Positions 7,679 through 16,538 of a DNA stretch of 64,000 nt are shown piece after piece (within the stretch, counting starts at the first letter, position 1; every line of letters begins with the position of its first letter). Where the stretch lies: assembly GCA_002455275.1 (NCBI GenBank), contig DKKO01000001.1, positions 166,799-230,798 of the forward strand. The letters are read 5' to 3'. A model generated the notes under the pieces. That model was given only the letters and a program-made list of their open reading frames with translations, did no database searches and was not told the DNA's origin. This DNA comes from Candidatus Saccharibacteria bacterium UBA6664. Its GTDB lineage: Bacteria; Patescibacteriota; Saccharimonadia; Saccharimonadales; Saccharimonadaceae. A program made the translations under genes and the position numbers.

Positions 7679-8995
7679 TTATGGACGTGCAAGAGTTGCG
7701 TCGACAGCATTGATTTGCTGTAGGTAATAGTCGTTTCGAATCGCGTAACCTGCTTCGGTCATATGTGTCGAGTCGGTAGGGTAAATCCAAAGCCCAGTTT
7801 CGTCACGTCCGTTGTGTATGAATGAATTCCAGTCAGCATAAGTAGCGTTGCCGTAACCACCGATTGTTGATTGAATCCAGGGGTTTACCTTTGCGGCGTT
7901 CGTGTTGGTTACACGATAAAAACTTACGCCAACCCATACTACTTTATCAGTTGAACCAATCGTATTGAGTACAGTGTTCATGTTATTTACGAAGGTCGTC
8001 TGGGAGTCGCTCACGTTGTTGGTACCGAGTGCAATCAACCACACATCAACGTTGCCAAGCTTGTTGCGCGCCTCAGCAATGTTCTGTACGGTGGTTTTGC
8101 CTTTAGAGTCGGCAGCGGTAATCTTCTTGCCGCCAACACCGTAGACATAAAGGTTTGACGCGCTGTAGCCGTCGTCCACTAGTTTTTGCGTAATGTTGCC
8201 TTCGCCTAGACCATTTTGGTAGGTGAGTGAATCGCCGATTACAGCTACATGCGCTTCTTTGTTTCCATCCGGAGGTGTAACGACATTGCCATCGGCCGCG
8301 ATCTCTAGCGCAATAATGGTCTTTTGAGTTGTACCGGACGTAGTGAAGTTAACAGATTTTGTTCCATCTGCTCGCCACTCGGCTGCCCCGCGGATGGTCG
8401 GACTTGTGTTTGTGTACTGAGTACCGATTTGGCCATAGCCGGAGCCAGCGGCAATAGTCTGTGATGTTGAAAGCGCAGCGATAAAGCCTAAAGTGGCGTT
8501 ACCGGTTGTTACCGCAGCTGGTAAGGAAGCAGCAGGGGTCCTACTTGATGAGTAAGCAGAAACTGATTGAACAATTGTATCATTCTTGCTTGCAGTAGCA
8601 ACTAGTCGCCAACTAAAGTTTTGCTGAGTAGCCGGGAAAGATACGCCAATTGTGCTTGAGCCCTGGTCAACTTGGGCGGTATAAACGCTTGAGTAGAGGT
8701 TGCCACTATTTACGACACCACTTTGTACTTCGTGCCATGTGCTAGAAAAGCCATCTACGGCGCTTGCTTTTGCTGCAGTTCCGTCAGTTCGTCCTGAGGT
8801 TACAAATAGCACCAATCGTGCATCATGAGAAACAGTTACCGTAGGGATCGTGTAATTTGCCGCATCGGCAGCATTGGTTCCCGAGCTCACTTCTTCAAGC
8901 GAAACTGCTACTGCTCGCGCAGGTAGGTAGAACGCAACAAACAGCGCAAGAATAAAAATTGATAGTAACGTAACAAGTCGTGCGAGTTTAGGCAT
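7679..8995 (-). CDS. Secreted SGNH/GDSL-family hydrolase with N-terminal beta domain
   Basis: 438 aa with an N-terminal signal sequence or anchor (about residues 8-28). Residues about 35-235 look like an all-beta domain. The SGNH hydrolase follows: block I GDSLTYQ, block III LGTNN (glycine and asparagine present) and the C-terminal DSTHMT, giving the Ser/Asp/His set. Such enzymes remove acyl groups from polysaccharides or lipids. Export suggests action on the cell envelope of this organism or its host. The ATG start has GGAGAAG eight bases upstream. Confidence 0.82.
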   Translation of the reverse strand: MPKLARLVTLLSIFILALFVAFYLPARAVAVSLEEVSSGTNAADAANYTIPTVTVSHDARLVLFVTSGRTDGTAAKASAVDGFSSTWHEVQSGVVNSGNLYSSVYTAQVDQGSSTIGVSFPATQQNFSWRLVATASKNDTIVQSVSAYSSSRTPAASLPAAVTTGNATLGFIAALSTSQTIAAGSGYGQIGTQYTNTSPTIRGAAEWRADGTKSVNFTTSGTTQKTIIALEIAADGNVVTPPDGNKEAHVAVIGDSLTYQNGLGEGNITQKLVDDGYSASNLYVYGVGGKKITAADSKGKTTVQNIAEARNKLGNVDVWLIALGTNNVSDSQTTFVNNMNTVLNTIGSTDKVVWVGVSFYRVTNTNAAKVNPWIQSTIGGYGNATYADWNSFIHNGRDETGLWIYPTDSTHMTEAGYAIRNDYYLQQINAVDATLARP

Positions 8996-9138
8996 TGCGC
9001 TTCTCCATTAGAGTTATTTTCGTCTGCTTAGGACATATCATGGTGGAATAGATCCGCATATGATTAGTAATATCATGAACTACCCGCTTAAAAAAATCAA
9101 CATACGCCAGCAGAGCATAGTAAAAGTACCTTTACATA

Positions 9139-9150
9139 CATAGTACTATG
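9139..9150. promoter_or_regulatory. 12-bp palindrome upstream of the PadR gene
   Basis: CATAGTACTATG is a perfect palindrome in front of the likely start of the PadR-type regulator. PadR repressors often bind dyads near their own start, so this is a candidate autoregulatory operator. Confidence 0.4.
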
Positions 9151-9165
9151 ACATACAGTGTATAT

Positions 9166-9504
9166 ATGAACAATAAAATGCTTACGGCTGATCTTCTTAG
9201 GGGTCACACGGATACCATTATTTTAAAGCTACTCAGTGATGGCGATAGGTATGGCTACGAGATAATAAAAATGGTGGGCGAAACAACCGAAGGCGACTAT
9301 CAGTTAAAAGAGCCCACAATGTATTCGAGCTTGAAGCGGCTTGAGAAAGAAGCGCTGATTACTTCATATTGGGGAGACGAAACAAAAGGCGGACGGCGGA
9401 AATACTATCAAATTACCGTAGGTGGTTGGCAGCGCTACCAATCAAATATGCAAGATTGGGCACATGCAAAAAACATCCTCGATCAGTTACTTCACGTGAA
9501 GTAA
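9166..9504 (+). CDS. PadR-family transcriptional regulator
   Basis: About 112 aa. LLRGHTDTIILKLLSDGDRYGYEI is the PadR winged-helix start, followed by the recognition region (LKEPTMYSSLKRLEKEALI) and the wing with GGRRKYYQIT. The C-terminal helix for dimerisation is short. An earlier in-frame ATG at 9148 lies inside a palindrome; neither start has a clear ribosome-binding site, so the start is uncertain. Targets are not evident: the neighbours on the right are on the other strand. Confidence 0.85.
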   Translation: MNNKMLTADLLRGHTDTIILKLLSDGDRYGYEIIKMVGETTEGDYQLKEPTMYSSLKRLEKEALITSYWGDETKGGRRKYYQITVGGWQRYQSNMQDWAHAKNILDQLLHVK

Positions 9505-9515
9505 CTGAATCATTA

Positions 9516-10082
9516 CTATAGAAGAGTTTGTAGTTTTAGCTTAAAGTCTTCTAGACTGGTAAATAAAATGGTGTGTAGTCCCACAGCCACCGCACCATCG
9601 ATATATTCTTGATGGTCGTCCACGAATACTGCGTCGTTTGCATCTACATCGAGCGCTCTGAGCGCCATCTTAAATAGTCGTGGGTCTGGCTTCAATATCC
9701 CCACCTCGCCTGATATAAATACTTCGTCAAACAATGCCATTTTGTCTTCGGGTATTCTTTTCCGCACGGAATCGCCGGTAGCATTACTTACTAGCGCGAG
9801 TTTGTAATGTGGCTTTAGTTCATGTTGTATATAGTCAAAAACATCTTCATTCGGTTTCTCATCTTTTGCGAACGTGTCCAAGTACATATCTACAGGCATA
9901 TGTAGTCGATTTGCCATTAGTTCGCTAAACTCGTGCCCTGAAATTTCCCCCAAGTCCACTTTTTGAAGTTGTTCATCGATAAATTCAGCATCTGCTTCTA
10001 AATCGCCACCAAGACTTTTATACACATTCCAAAAGCCTCTGCCTATAAGCACGCCAAAACAGTCAAAGATTATCGCTTTCAT
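9516..10082 (-). CDS. HAD-superfamily hydrolase, subfamily IA
   Basis: 188 aa phosphatase-like protein. Motif I is FDCFGVL: the usual second Asp of DxD is replaced by Phe (D-C-F), as in HAD haloacid-dehalogenase-like variants. Motif II is LVSNAT, motif III has KPDP, and motif IV is FVDDH. Probably a phosphatase or dehalogenase acting on a small metabolite; substrate not predictable. Follows the GyrI-like gene by 12 bp and is likely co-transcribed. Confidence 0.8.
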   Translation of the reverse strand: MKAIIFDCFGVLIGRGFWNVYKSLGGDLEADAEFIDEQLQKVDLGEISGHEFSELMANRLHMPVDMYLDTFAKDEKPNEDVFDYIQHELKPHYKLALVSNATGDSVRKRIPEDKMALFDEVFISGEVGILKPDPRLFKMALRALDVDANDAVFVDDHQEYIDGAVAVGLHTILFTSLEDFKLKLQTLL

Positions 10083-10094
10083 ATAGCTATAGTA

Positions 10095-10709
10095 TCAAAA
10101 GGGCTGTCGAATGATAGTTTTTAGTTTGTCGGGGCTAGTGCGGCGCGGGTCGCCAAGGTATATCTCGTGGTGATGCTTATTGGTTGCTTCGAGCTTTCCG
10201 TCATTTTCCGCAATAAATTCATGTAGCTTTTTAATAGTCGGGCCCTCATCAGAGTACGCGCCTACGTACATTACTTGTGCCGCACGACCTTCCGTATAAC
10301 TTTCAAGTCGTAATCTATCTATAAGTTTTGGGTTCTTTTTCTTTGCAACGTCATCTTTGGCGGCTTCAAACATTTCGTTCGTAATAAATTCTGGCTGAAG
10401 TATCATCATCGTCCAGTTCCAATTAGACTTGTTTCCAGTTAAAAAGTCGTCCATATTGTCAGACCACCACAAGCCTTCAAGCGGCATTACAGCAAAATCT
10501 TTGCCCAATGTGCGCTTGCTCATAAATTTCAAAGTATACGCAACGGGGTAGAGTGCTTGAATCGCATCAATATATTCCTTCGACGTGTTTGGGTCGCCGT
10601 GGCCATCAATCATTAAAAAGTTATGCGACGGCACTTCAACTACCAACATATCCCCAACTTTACCGCTGTAAAATTGCTTCAGTTGTTTCTTATAGTCGAT
10701 TTTTTCCAT
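10095..10709 (-). CDS. GyrI-like small-molecule-binding domain protein
   Basis: 204 aa from the ATG at 10709, chosen because GGAGG lies 7-11 bases upstream. The sequence matches stand-alone GyrI-like proteins: VPSHNFLMIDGHGDPN near the start, then PLEGLWW, and a C-terminal HHHEIYLGDPRRTSP. Such domains bind small hydrophobic ligands; stand-alone forms are poorly characterised. In an operon with the HAD hydrolase. Confidence 0.8.
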   Translation of the reverse strand: MEKIDYKKQLKQFYSGKVGDMLVVEVPSHNFLMIDGHGDPNTSKEYIDAIQALYPVAYTLKFMSKRTLGKDFAVMPLEGLWWSDNMDDFLTGNKSNWNWTMMILQPEFITNEMFEAAKDDVAKKKNPKLIDRLRLESYTEGRAAQVMYVGAYSDEGPTIKKLHEFIAENDGKLEATNKHHHEIYLGDPRRTSPDKLKTIIRQPF

Positions 10710-10784
10710 CACAAACCTCCGCACCAATTATGAGCCTGAATCAATAAATAAACAATCGTCGATTGAACAGGGTATTATAGATGT

Positions 10785-11186
10785 ATGGAAACAATATCAG
10801 AATACAACCGAAAACAAGATGATACATCGCAAGAAATTTGTACTAACTTACAAAAGATAATACAAGCTGAAATAGGCGAGGTTACAACCTGCAAGATTTG
10901 GCATGGTGCACCTGTTTGGTTTTCCGAGAACAATCCTGTAGTTGGTTATTCTGTGCGTAAACTAGGCGTACAGCTGTTGTTTTGGAGCGGACTTTCATTT
11001 CATGAACCAACATTGAGCCAGGTAGGCGATAAATATCCTACTGCTGAAGCAAGGTTCGTAAGTGTAGACGACGTAGATGTCGAAGAACTTCGACGTTGGC
11101 TCAAGAAATGTATTGAAATTCAGTGGGATTACAAAAACATCGTGAAACGAAAAGGCGAGTTACGACCATTGAAGGGTCTAGTGTAA
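10785..11186 (+). CDS. DUF1801-family protein
   Basis: 133 aa. Contains the DUF1801 pattern with CKIWHGAPVWF and a C-terminal helix with LRRWLKKCIEIQWDY. The family resembles the frataxin-like YdhG/YobU proteins and has no settled function. Divergent from the GyrI-like gene and convergent with another DUF1801 gene 4 bp away. Confidence 0.7.
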   Translation: METISEYNRKQDDTSQEICTNLQKIIQAEIGEVTTCKIWHGAPVWFSENNPVVGYSVRKLGVQLLFWSGLSFHEPTLSQVGDKYPTAEARFVSVDDVDVEELRRWLKKCIEIQWDYKNIVKRKGELRPLKGLV

Positions 11187-11190
11187 GTAT

Positions 11191-11613
11191 TTAGGTTTTA
11201 GGGCCAAGATTTTCTTTCGCCCATTTGTAGCTAGCGGCCACCAGCACCTCGAGCTTCTTCGAGTCTACATCTTCAATTTTATTGATATATAAACAGCTTC
11301 CGCCTGTTTTATGTTTACCAAGATCTTTTAGAAGGTCAGGGAAGTTGTTTGGGTAAACATACAGCGTTAAGTTTTGCTTTCTTGGCGAAAAAGCTGCAAG
11401 TGGCCAGTCACCTTCTTGCGAGCTGCGCTCAGATTTGTAGTGGTACATACCGAAGCCAACAATGCTTGTGCCCCAAAGCTTGGGCTGTTGCTTGGTCGCG
11501 CGTTTGTAGATTTCTAGTAACACAAAGCCGTCGGCGCGTCGTTTCTCGTTTTCGACGCTACCTATAAAATCTTCTACGCTTCCGTCGTTAACTTTCGTCT
11601 TTAACTCGGCCAT
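11191..11613 (-). CDS. DUF1801-family protein
   Basis: 140 aa. Contains VEDFIGSVENEKRR, a GFGMYHYKSERSSQEGDWPL-type core and a C-terminal segment with KTGGSCLYINKI and VLVAASYKW, all typical of DUF1801. Different subgroup from its convergent neighbour, so not a recent duplicate. Function unknown. Confidence 0.75.
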   Translation of the reverse strand: MAELKTKVNDGSVEDFIGSVENEKRRADGFVLLEIYKRATKQQPKLWGTSIVGFGMYHYKSERSSQEGDWPLAAFSPRKQNLTLYVYPNNFPDLLKDLGKHKTGGSCLYINKIEDVDSKKLEVLVAASYKWAKENLGPKT

Positions 11614-11657
11614 GCCACTAGTATAGTCTAAATGCTTTAAATATGAAGCGGGTTTGT

Positions 11658-13046
11658 TCAGCCGATGCTCGCGAACGATACAAATAACACAAGTACCGCG
11701 GCGGTCATAATTACAAACGCTAATCGTATTACAACATTAGATAAAGCACCGTTCTTGTAGTCGCCCATGATTGTTTTGTTGTTGCCTACCTTCGCAATCA
11801 TAAACAGCAATGGCACAGATGCTATACCATTGAACACGGCAGTAAATACGAGTGCTTTTATAGGGTCAATCCCTAGGAAGTTAATCGCTAAGCCTACTAG
11901 CGTTGAAGCAATAATCACTGCGTAAAAACCGATAGCTCGTTTGAATTTTCTGTACAAGCCTTCTTTCCAGCCTAGGGCTTCGCTTATCGCGTAAGACGAC
12001 GAACCAGCTAGTACTGGCACTGCTAGAAGCCCAAGCCCAATTACTCCAACTGAAAATATAAGCTTCGCCACCAAGCCCGCATCGGGAAAGCCTTGTACGA
12101 GTGGTTCGAGCGCTCGTGCGGCATCCGCGGCGGTGTTTATTTGGGTTATACCATTTGCATATAGCGTCGAAGCACATGCGATTACAATAAACCAAGCAGT
12201 CAAGCTAGCTAGCGTCATACCGACAAAATTATCAAGCCGCAAATTATGCAGGTAGCGTTTCGTCGCGTTTGGTACTTCACCAATTTTTTTCAAGTTGCGC
12301 TTAGCCACCTCTTCTTCCACTTGTTCAGAGGTATCCCAGAAAAATAAATACGGTGAAATCGTCGTGCCGAGCATACCGACAAATATGTATATTGTTTGAA
12401 AGTCGAGCTTTGGAGAAATAGTAAACGTCGCGTGAAATACCTCTGGCCAATTCTGGCCAACTAGTAGGGCGGTCACGGGGTAAGCAAGTAGTGTAATCGC
12501 CAGCCATTTTAGTATTTTCGCGTAGTGCTTGTAGCTAACAAATATCACGAGCAGCACTATTATCAGCGCGTATAAACAGGCCAGTAGGGCAAATGGAACA
12601 TCGACAAATAGTTGCGTGGTAGCGGCCATAGCGCCAAGGTCGGCACCGATGTTTATGGTATTTGCAACCACTACCAAGCCTACCGACATATACAGCAGCT
12701 TTTTGCTATAGTTTTCTTTTATTACTGCGGCAAGGCCTTTGCCAGTTATAGCGCCAATACGTGCACAGCTTTCTTGTACAGCAAGTAGCAGCGGGTACAT
12801 CAGGGGAAACGCCCACAGTAGGCCATAGCCAAAGCTGGCGCCGGCCTGCGAATAGGTGGCAATACCAGACGGGTCATCGTCGGCAGCGCCGGTTACCAGG
12901 CCAGGGCCTAGCACTCGTAAAAAGCGGTTGTATTTTTTCACGTTCAAAAAGCCCTTGCCAACAGAAATTGCTTGGCGCTCGGCTCTGTTGATGCGCCTGT
13001 TTAACAGTCTTTCCGACTTAACGAATCTGTTTAATTTTTTTGTCAT
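11658..13046 (-). CDS. Nramp-family divalent metal transporter
   Basis: 462 aa with about eleven membrane helices. The first helix has the unwound-helix motif as DDDPSGIATY rather than the DPGN of canonical Mn/Fe transporters. This places it in the divergent bacterial Nramp-like group, and metal specificity cannot be assumed. The N-terminal tail is basic. The start is the ATG at 13046 rather than the TTG 30 bases upstream; no strong ribosome-binding site is visible for either. Confidence 0.85.
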   Translation of the reverse strand: MTKKLNRFVKSERLLNRRINRAERQAISVGKGFLNVKKYNRFLRVLGPGLVTGAADDDPSGIATYSQAGASFGYGLLWAFPLMYPLLLAVQESCARIGAITGKGLAAVIKENYSKKLLYMSVGLVVVANTINIGADLGAMAATTQLFVDVPFALLACLYALIIVLLVIFVSYKHYAKILKWLAITLLAYPVTALLVGQNWPEVFHATFTISPKLDFQTIYIFVGMLGTTISPYLFFWDTSEQVEEEVAKRNLKKIGEVPNATKRYLHNLRLDNFVGMTLASLTAWFIVIACASTLYANGITQINTAADAARALEPLVQGFPDAGLVAKLIFSVGVIGLGLLAVPVLAGSSSYAISEALGWKEGLYRKFKRAIGFYAVIIASTLVGLAINFLGIDPIKALVFTAVFNGIASVPLLFMIAKVGNNKTIMGDYKNGALSNVVIRLAFVIMTAAVLVLFVSFASIG

Positions 13047-13169
13047 CAATACGTTGCTTATGCTTACTATAGTCAATAATACTACAGAAATATAACTCGC
13101 TACTTATTTTAAGGTGTAAGCTTAGATTTCTGCTATACTATATAAAGTATAGTAATTTACATCTCAACT

Positions 13170-13979
13170 ATGGAAAAACTACAGAAACTATCACATACAC
13201 TCAAGCCAAGCCCTAAAATGCCGGTGCTGTTTGTTGGTCATGGCAACCCTATGAACGCCATACTCGACAATGACATCACAAGACACTGGGCTGAAGTAGG
13301 CAAGAGCTTGCCACAGCCACAGGCATTCGTCGTCATTAGTGCGCACTGGCTTACGCGCGGCACAAAAATAACTGATGCGCCTACGCAGCCGATTATTTAC
13401 GATATGTATGGCTTTCCCGACGAGCTCTATCAGGTAAAGTATCCGGCAAAAGGCGACCCAAGCATTGCCGGCACCTTGCGCGATGCTTTTTTGCATTACG
13501 AAGCTCAACTAGATAGTTCTTGGGGGCTCGATCATGGCACGTGGTCGGTTTTGAAGCACATGGCGCCAAATGTAAAAGTGCCAGTACTGCAAATTAGCCT
13601 CGACATTAATCAATCTCTACCGCAAATGACAGAGATGTTTAAGTTACTCAAACCGCTACGTGAAAAAGGAGTTATTTTCATTGGCAGTGGCAATTTGGTT
13701 CACAACCTGCGCATGCTGAATTTTCACGATGACAAAGTGTTTGATTGGGCGTTAGAGTTCGATACAAAAGCTAGCGAGCAAATGAGCCTGCACAACCTCG
13801 AGCTACTGGCAAACCCACGCAAAATCTCTAGCAGCGCAGCCGTTGCAGTGCAAATGGACGACCATTATCGCCCTATGCTCGCAGCTATGGCATTGCTTGA
13901 TAGCTCAGAAGGATTGACTTACTTTAACGACGTAATAGAAATGGGTAGCATTGGTATGCGCTCATTCATCGCGGCGTAA
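13170..13979 (+). CDS. DODA-type extradiol dioxygenase (YgiD/LigB family)
   Basis: 269 aa. LigB-fold metal-dependent dioxygenase. Metal ligands are expected in VLFVGHGNPM, in VVISAHW and in the later HNLRML region, all present. The DHGTWSVL motif is also typical. The E. coli relative cleaves catechols such as DOPA; the true substrate here is unknown. A stand-alone gene between the Nramp-like transporter and membrane genes. Confidence 0.88.
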   Translation: MEKLQKLSHTLKPSPKMPVLFVGHGNPMNAILDNDITRHWAEVGKSLPQPQAFVVISAHWLTRGTKITDAPTQPIIYDMYGFPDELYQVKYPAKGDPSIAGTLRDAFLHYEAQLDSSWGLDHGTWSVLKHMAPNVKVPVLQISLDINQSLPQMTEMFKLLKPLREKGVIFIGSGNLVHNLRMLNFHDDKVFDWALEFDTKASEQMSLHNLELLANPRKISSSAAVAVQMDDHYRPMLAAMALLDSSEGLTYFNDVIEMGSIGMRSFIAA

Positions 13980-14073
13980 CACTGAAATAGATAGAGCTCA
14001 AACCTGAGCTGTCGAATTTACCATTTTTTCGGGGGTGTTTTTTCAGCACTTACTGTGCGAGGCCACACACCTT

Positions 14074-14352
14074 CTATTTGATACCACGGGAGCGGTACTT
14101 GGTTACAACACTTAGTATCGCAAAGATGGCTACAGCAGATATCGCAAAAACCAAAGAGAATTTAACCAGACTGTTTTGTTTGTTATTTAGTAAATCGGCG
14201 GGGTGCATAATTGCCTTATCAAATGCTAGGCAATCTACACTGCCGTCTATTGGTGTGCAGGTATAGGTAATTTTTGTTAATGCACCAGCAAGTAAAAATC
14301 CAACAACTAAGGCAATCACTATTCGTACAGATGCTTTACGTAGCAGCTTCAT
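14074..14352 (-). CDS. Two-helix membrane protein
   Basis: 92 aa with hydrophobic segments at about 10-30 and 62-82 and a loop holding two cysteines (TCTPIDGSVDC). The start is the ATG at 14352, two bases past the stop of the DUF1428 gene, so the pair is translationally linked. No family recognised. Confidence 0.6.
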   Translation of the reverse strand: MKLLRKASVRIVIALVVGFLLAGALTKITYTCTPIDGSVDCLAFDKAIMHPADLLNNKQNSLVKFSLVFAISAVAIFAILSVVTKYRSRGIK

Positions 14353-14354
14353 GC

Positions 14355-14732
14355 CTAGCCTTCAACGGCTACTTCAAAACCACCATACGCCATTTTGGTC
14401 ATATCGGTGGGCATTTCAAAGTCTTCTGGCATGTCCATTTGCGACATTTCTTCCATCACTTTCGCGTTTACTTCGTCGCGGTGTTCTTTCGATTCAAATA
14501 CTATCCACGAAAACCACACATTGTCGTCTGCGCTTGCGCCAGCCATTTCGGCAAATGCACGAGATTTCATGTCGTCCATTTCTTGTTGCTTCAGATCATC
14601 GCCCCGGCATTCAAAATACTGTAGCGCGCCATGCTTCATCCAGGAGTCGCGGCCCATTTCTGCCATTTTTTGGTATTCTGCTTCTTTGCCCTTGGGCACT
14701 ACGAGCACAAATCCATCTACATACTTTGCCAT
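14355..14732 (-). CDS. DUF1428 (YbaA-like) protein
   Basis: 125 aa, the normal length. Hallmarks are the YVDGFVLVVP start, the WMKHGALQYFECRGDD stretch, WFSWIVFESKEHRD and the terminal MAYGGFEV. A dimeric ferredoxin-like alpha/beta-barrel fold is known for the family; function unknown. An AAGGAG site precedes the ATG. Confidence 0.85.
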   Translation of the reverse strand: MAKYVDGFVLVVPKGKEAEYQKMAEMGRDSWMKHGALQYFECRGDDLKQQEMDDMKSRAFAEMAGASADDNVWFSWIVFESKEHRDEVNAKVMEEMSQMDMPEDFEMPTDMTKMAYGGFEVAVEG

Positions 14733-14782
14733 TTCGCCTACTCCTTTTTTAAAGTTGTATCTTTTAAGTTTAGCATCTATAT

Positions 14783-14938
14783 GGGTTAGGAGACTCTAAA
14801 CACCTGACCCGCCAAGCGGGTTCAGGTGTGCCTGGCGATTGTCTTCGGGTCGAGGCCAGGAGTTAGAGCCAGCCAGTACCATTCAAAAACACCTAGGCAA
14901 ACTAGGCGTCTTAGAATGGTGCACATTTACAGAACCTA
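14783..14938. other. Structured intergenic block with tRNA-Gly T-arm pieces
   Basis: Bases 14783-14799 match 30579-30595, the 3' part of the tRNA-Gly gene in the same orientation. Bases 14854-14871 hold a T-arm piece in the opposite orientation (GGCCAGGAGTTAGAG). CTCTAA and TTAGAG can close a three-way structure over ACACCTGACCCG/CGGGTTCAGGTGT and CCTGG/CCAGG hairpins. A third hairpin (GTACCATTC..GAATGGTGC) follows at 14876-14925. The rest of the 400-bp gap to 15133 holds no convincing gene. Confidence 0.45.
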
Positions 14939-15065
14939 CTTAAAGTTTTTGAGCGGGTTGTTGACGACATCGAAAGCAGGGTGGATATATCGTTGCCGGA
15001 ACCAACACAGAGCGAAGTCAGAATCATATATTAATCATATCCACACTAAATGTCTGGAATAAGAC

Positions 15066-15091
15066 GCTTATGCTATACTTTAATCATAAGC
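15066..15091 (+). promoter_or_regulatory. Dyad around a -10-like box
   Basis: GCTTATG and CATAAGC flank TATACT (15074-15079). The arrangement suits a repressor site over a promoter reading rightward, antisense to the small gene at 15134-15352. No good -35 was seen. Confidence 0.3.
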
Positions 15092-15096
15092 AAATA

Positions 15097-15458
15097 TGTG
15101 AGTGGGGAGTCTGAGCCCTTTCCTCTCACCGAACTACCTCTGCTTTCGCATTAGGTCGTTCAATGATGCTACACCTTGTTTTTTAAGCAATGTGCCGAGT
15201 TGCATGTCACCACGAACGTTGAAGTCCGTTTTGTACTGCTTCTCGATGGTTTTTACCAGTGTGTCGCTACGTTTTTGGCGTAGTGGGCCACTTTGGTTTC
15301 TAGAGCGGTATCCTGACATCCCTGGGGCATCAGGAGCTTTTCGATTAGCCATTGTTTTTCTCCTTTCTCGTCAGCATTACTATATTGGCCAACGCCGTGT
15401 ATATCGGCCGAGTGATGAATTAGAGAAAAGTTTATCAGAAAGGAACTCCCCACTCGCA
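15097..15458. repeat. 14-bp inverted repeat bracketing a small gene
   Basis: TGTGAGTGGGGAGT (15097-15110) and ACTCCCCACTCGCA (15445-15458) are inverted copies with one mismatch. They enclose only the 72-aa gene and its leader. They could close the transcript into a loop or mark a small mobile unit. Confidence 0.45.
15134..15352 (-). CDS. Small basic protein of unknown function
   Basis: 72 aa, lysine and arginine rich, with no membrane segment. The N-terminal 25 residues look disordered; the rest (DTLVKTIEKQYKTDF and GTLLKKQGVASLNDLM) suggests a small helical domain. A clear AAGGAG lies seven bases before the ATG, so it is probably translated. Unusual setting: a 14-bp inverted repeat flanks the gene, and a hairpin sits just after its stop. 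No family recognised. Confidence 0.55.
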   Translation of the reverse strand: MANRKAPDAPGMSGYRSRNQSGPLRQKRSDTLVKTIEKQYKTDFNVRGDMQLGTLLKKQGVASLNDLMRKQR

Positions 15459-15561
15459 AAGTTGCTCATGGATAAGGATATTATAACAGATTAAAGCATA
15501 AACTTCATCTCAATGAAGTAGTGAAGAAATTAAGCTGAGTAGGATATAATTAACTTAAGTT

Positions 15562-16302
15562 ATGTCTTCTAGTCTTACGCCAAAAATAACAAATATTGTC
15601 TGGGGTCAGTTTAATGGCAGATGTGCACGATGTGATATTTTGCTTTCACGGACTATGGACGATGGTACAAGCGCAACCATTGGCAAAATCGCACATATTG
15701 TTGGAGAGAATGAAGGCTCGGCTAGATTTACGACTGAGCTTTCGTTGTCGAAACGAAACAGCCCTGACAATCTTATGCTGCTTTGCGGTACTCACCACGA
15801 TGAGATTGATAACTATCATAGTGAATACTCTGTTGAAGACTTGCATAAGATTAAGAATGATTTTCTCAAAAGACTCTCATCAATATTCCAAGAGAATCTG
15901 CTAAATATTGGCTTTGCTGAACTGGATGTAACAATCTCTTATTTAGTGCAGGGAACCACGACAAAATACGACGGTACACTCAAGTTGATACCGCCAGCAG
16001 AGAAGATTGCTAAAAATGAACTGAGTTCGGACGTCGAAGACCTTCTTCGTATGGGGCTTGTACGGGAAGACCAGCTAGAAGATTATTTGAATAAAAATCT
16101 TGATTCATCTTTCTCGTCAAGATTGCGTAATATTATTGTAGAGAAATACAATTCCGTGAAAGCAGCAGGTTTGAGCCCTGATGAGATATTTTATGAAATG
16201 CTTAGTTTTTCATCAGGCGGGAGCAATGATTTTAAGAGACAAGCCGCAGGACTTACCGTTATAGCTTACTACTTTAATGTTTGCGATATATTCGAGAAAT
16301 AA
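15562..16302 (+). CDS. HNH endonuclease effector of an ABC-three-component (ABC-3C) system
   Basis: 246 aa. The first 110 residues are an HNH nuclease: a CARC pair near residue 22, then KIAHIV, and NLMLLCGTHHDEID carrying the N and H residues and a second cysteine. The C-terminal half (about 130-246) resembles the CTD that joins effectors to ABC-3C complexes. The stop TAA overlaps the start of the next gene as TAATG. In such systems, classified by the Aravind group, an ABC ATPase and a middle component are thought to control the effector during conflict with phages or plasmids. The nuclease would be the killing arm. Confidence 0.75.
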   Translation: MSSSLTPKITNIVWGQFNGRCARCDILLSRTMDDGTSATIGKIAHIVGENEGSARFTTELSLSKRNSPDNLMLLCGTHHDEIDNYHSEYSVEDLHKIKNDFLKRLSSIFQENLLNIGFAELDVTISYLVQGTTTKYDGTLKLIPPAEKIAKNELSSDVEDLLRMGLVREDQLEDYLNKNLDSSFSSRLRNIIVEKYNSVKAAGLSPDEIFYEMLSFSSGGSNDFKRQAAGLTVIAYYFNVCDIFEK

Positions 16303-16538
16303 TGATGTTACCAGACAAAACAATAAAAACTTCTTTCTCCCTCATCGGCGTAGGTGCTATGTTACTTCAAAAAATATCTCATAGCGATACAGTCTCATCA
16401 TTGTGGGAAAAGGTAAAAAGAGAAGAGACTACTAATAGTTACGAAAAGTATATAAAAGGATTAGTATTTCTATATTCTATTGGCGCAATAGAACTTGAGC
16501 ATGGCATAATAAGCGTAGGTAATAAAGATGAAAATTAA
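16302..16538 (+). CDS. ABC-3C middle component (MC6-like)
   Basis: 78 aa from the ATG at 16302, overlapping the HNH stop by one base. MLPDKTIKTSFSLIGVGA followed by helices and the short LGAxELE-like motif (SIGAIELEHGIISV) is the pattern of the small middle component, a winged-helix-like adaptor between ATPase and effector. It overlaps the ATPase start by 11 bp, giving a tight three-gene operon. Confidence 0.7.
   Translation: MMLPDKTIKTSFSLIGVGAMLLQKISHSDTVSSLWEKVKREETTNSYEKYIKGLVFLYSIGAIELEHGIISVGNKDEN

Noticed and set aside
15097..15458. tmRNA closed by the 14-bp inverted repeat
   Set aside because: There is no tRNA-like T-arm or CCA end, and the enclosed sequence encodes a normal gene with ribosome-binding site on the minus strand.
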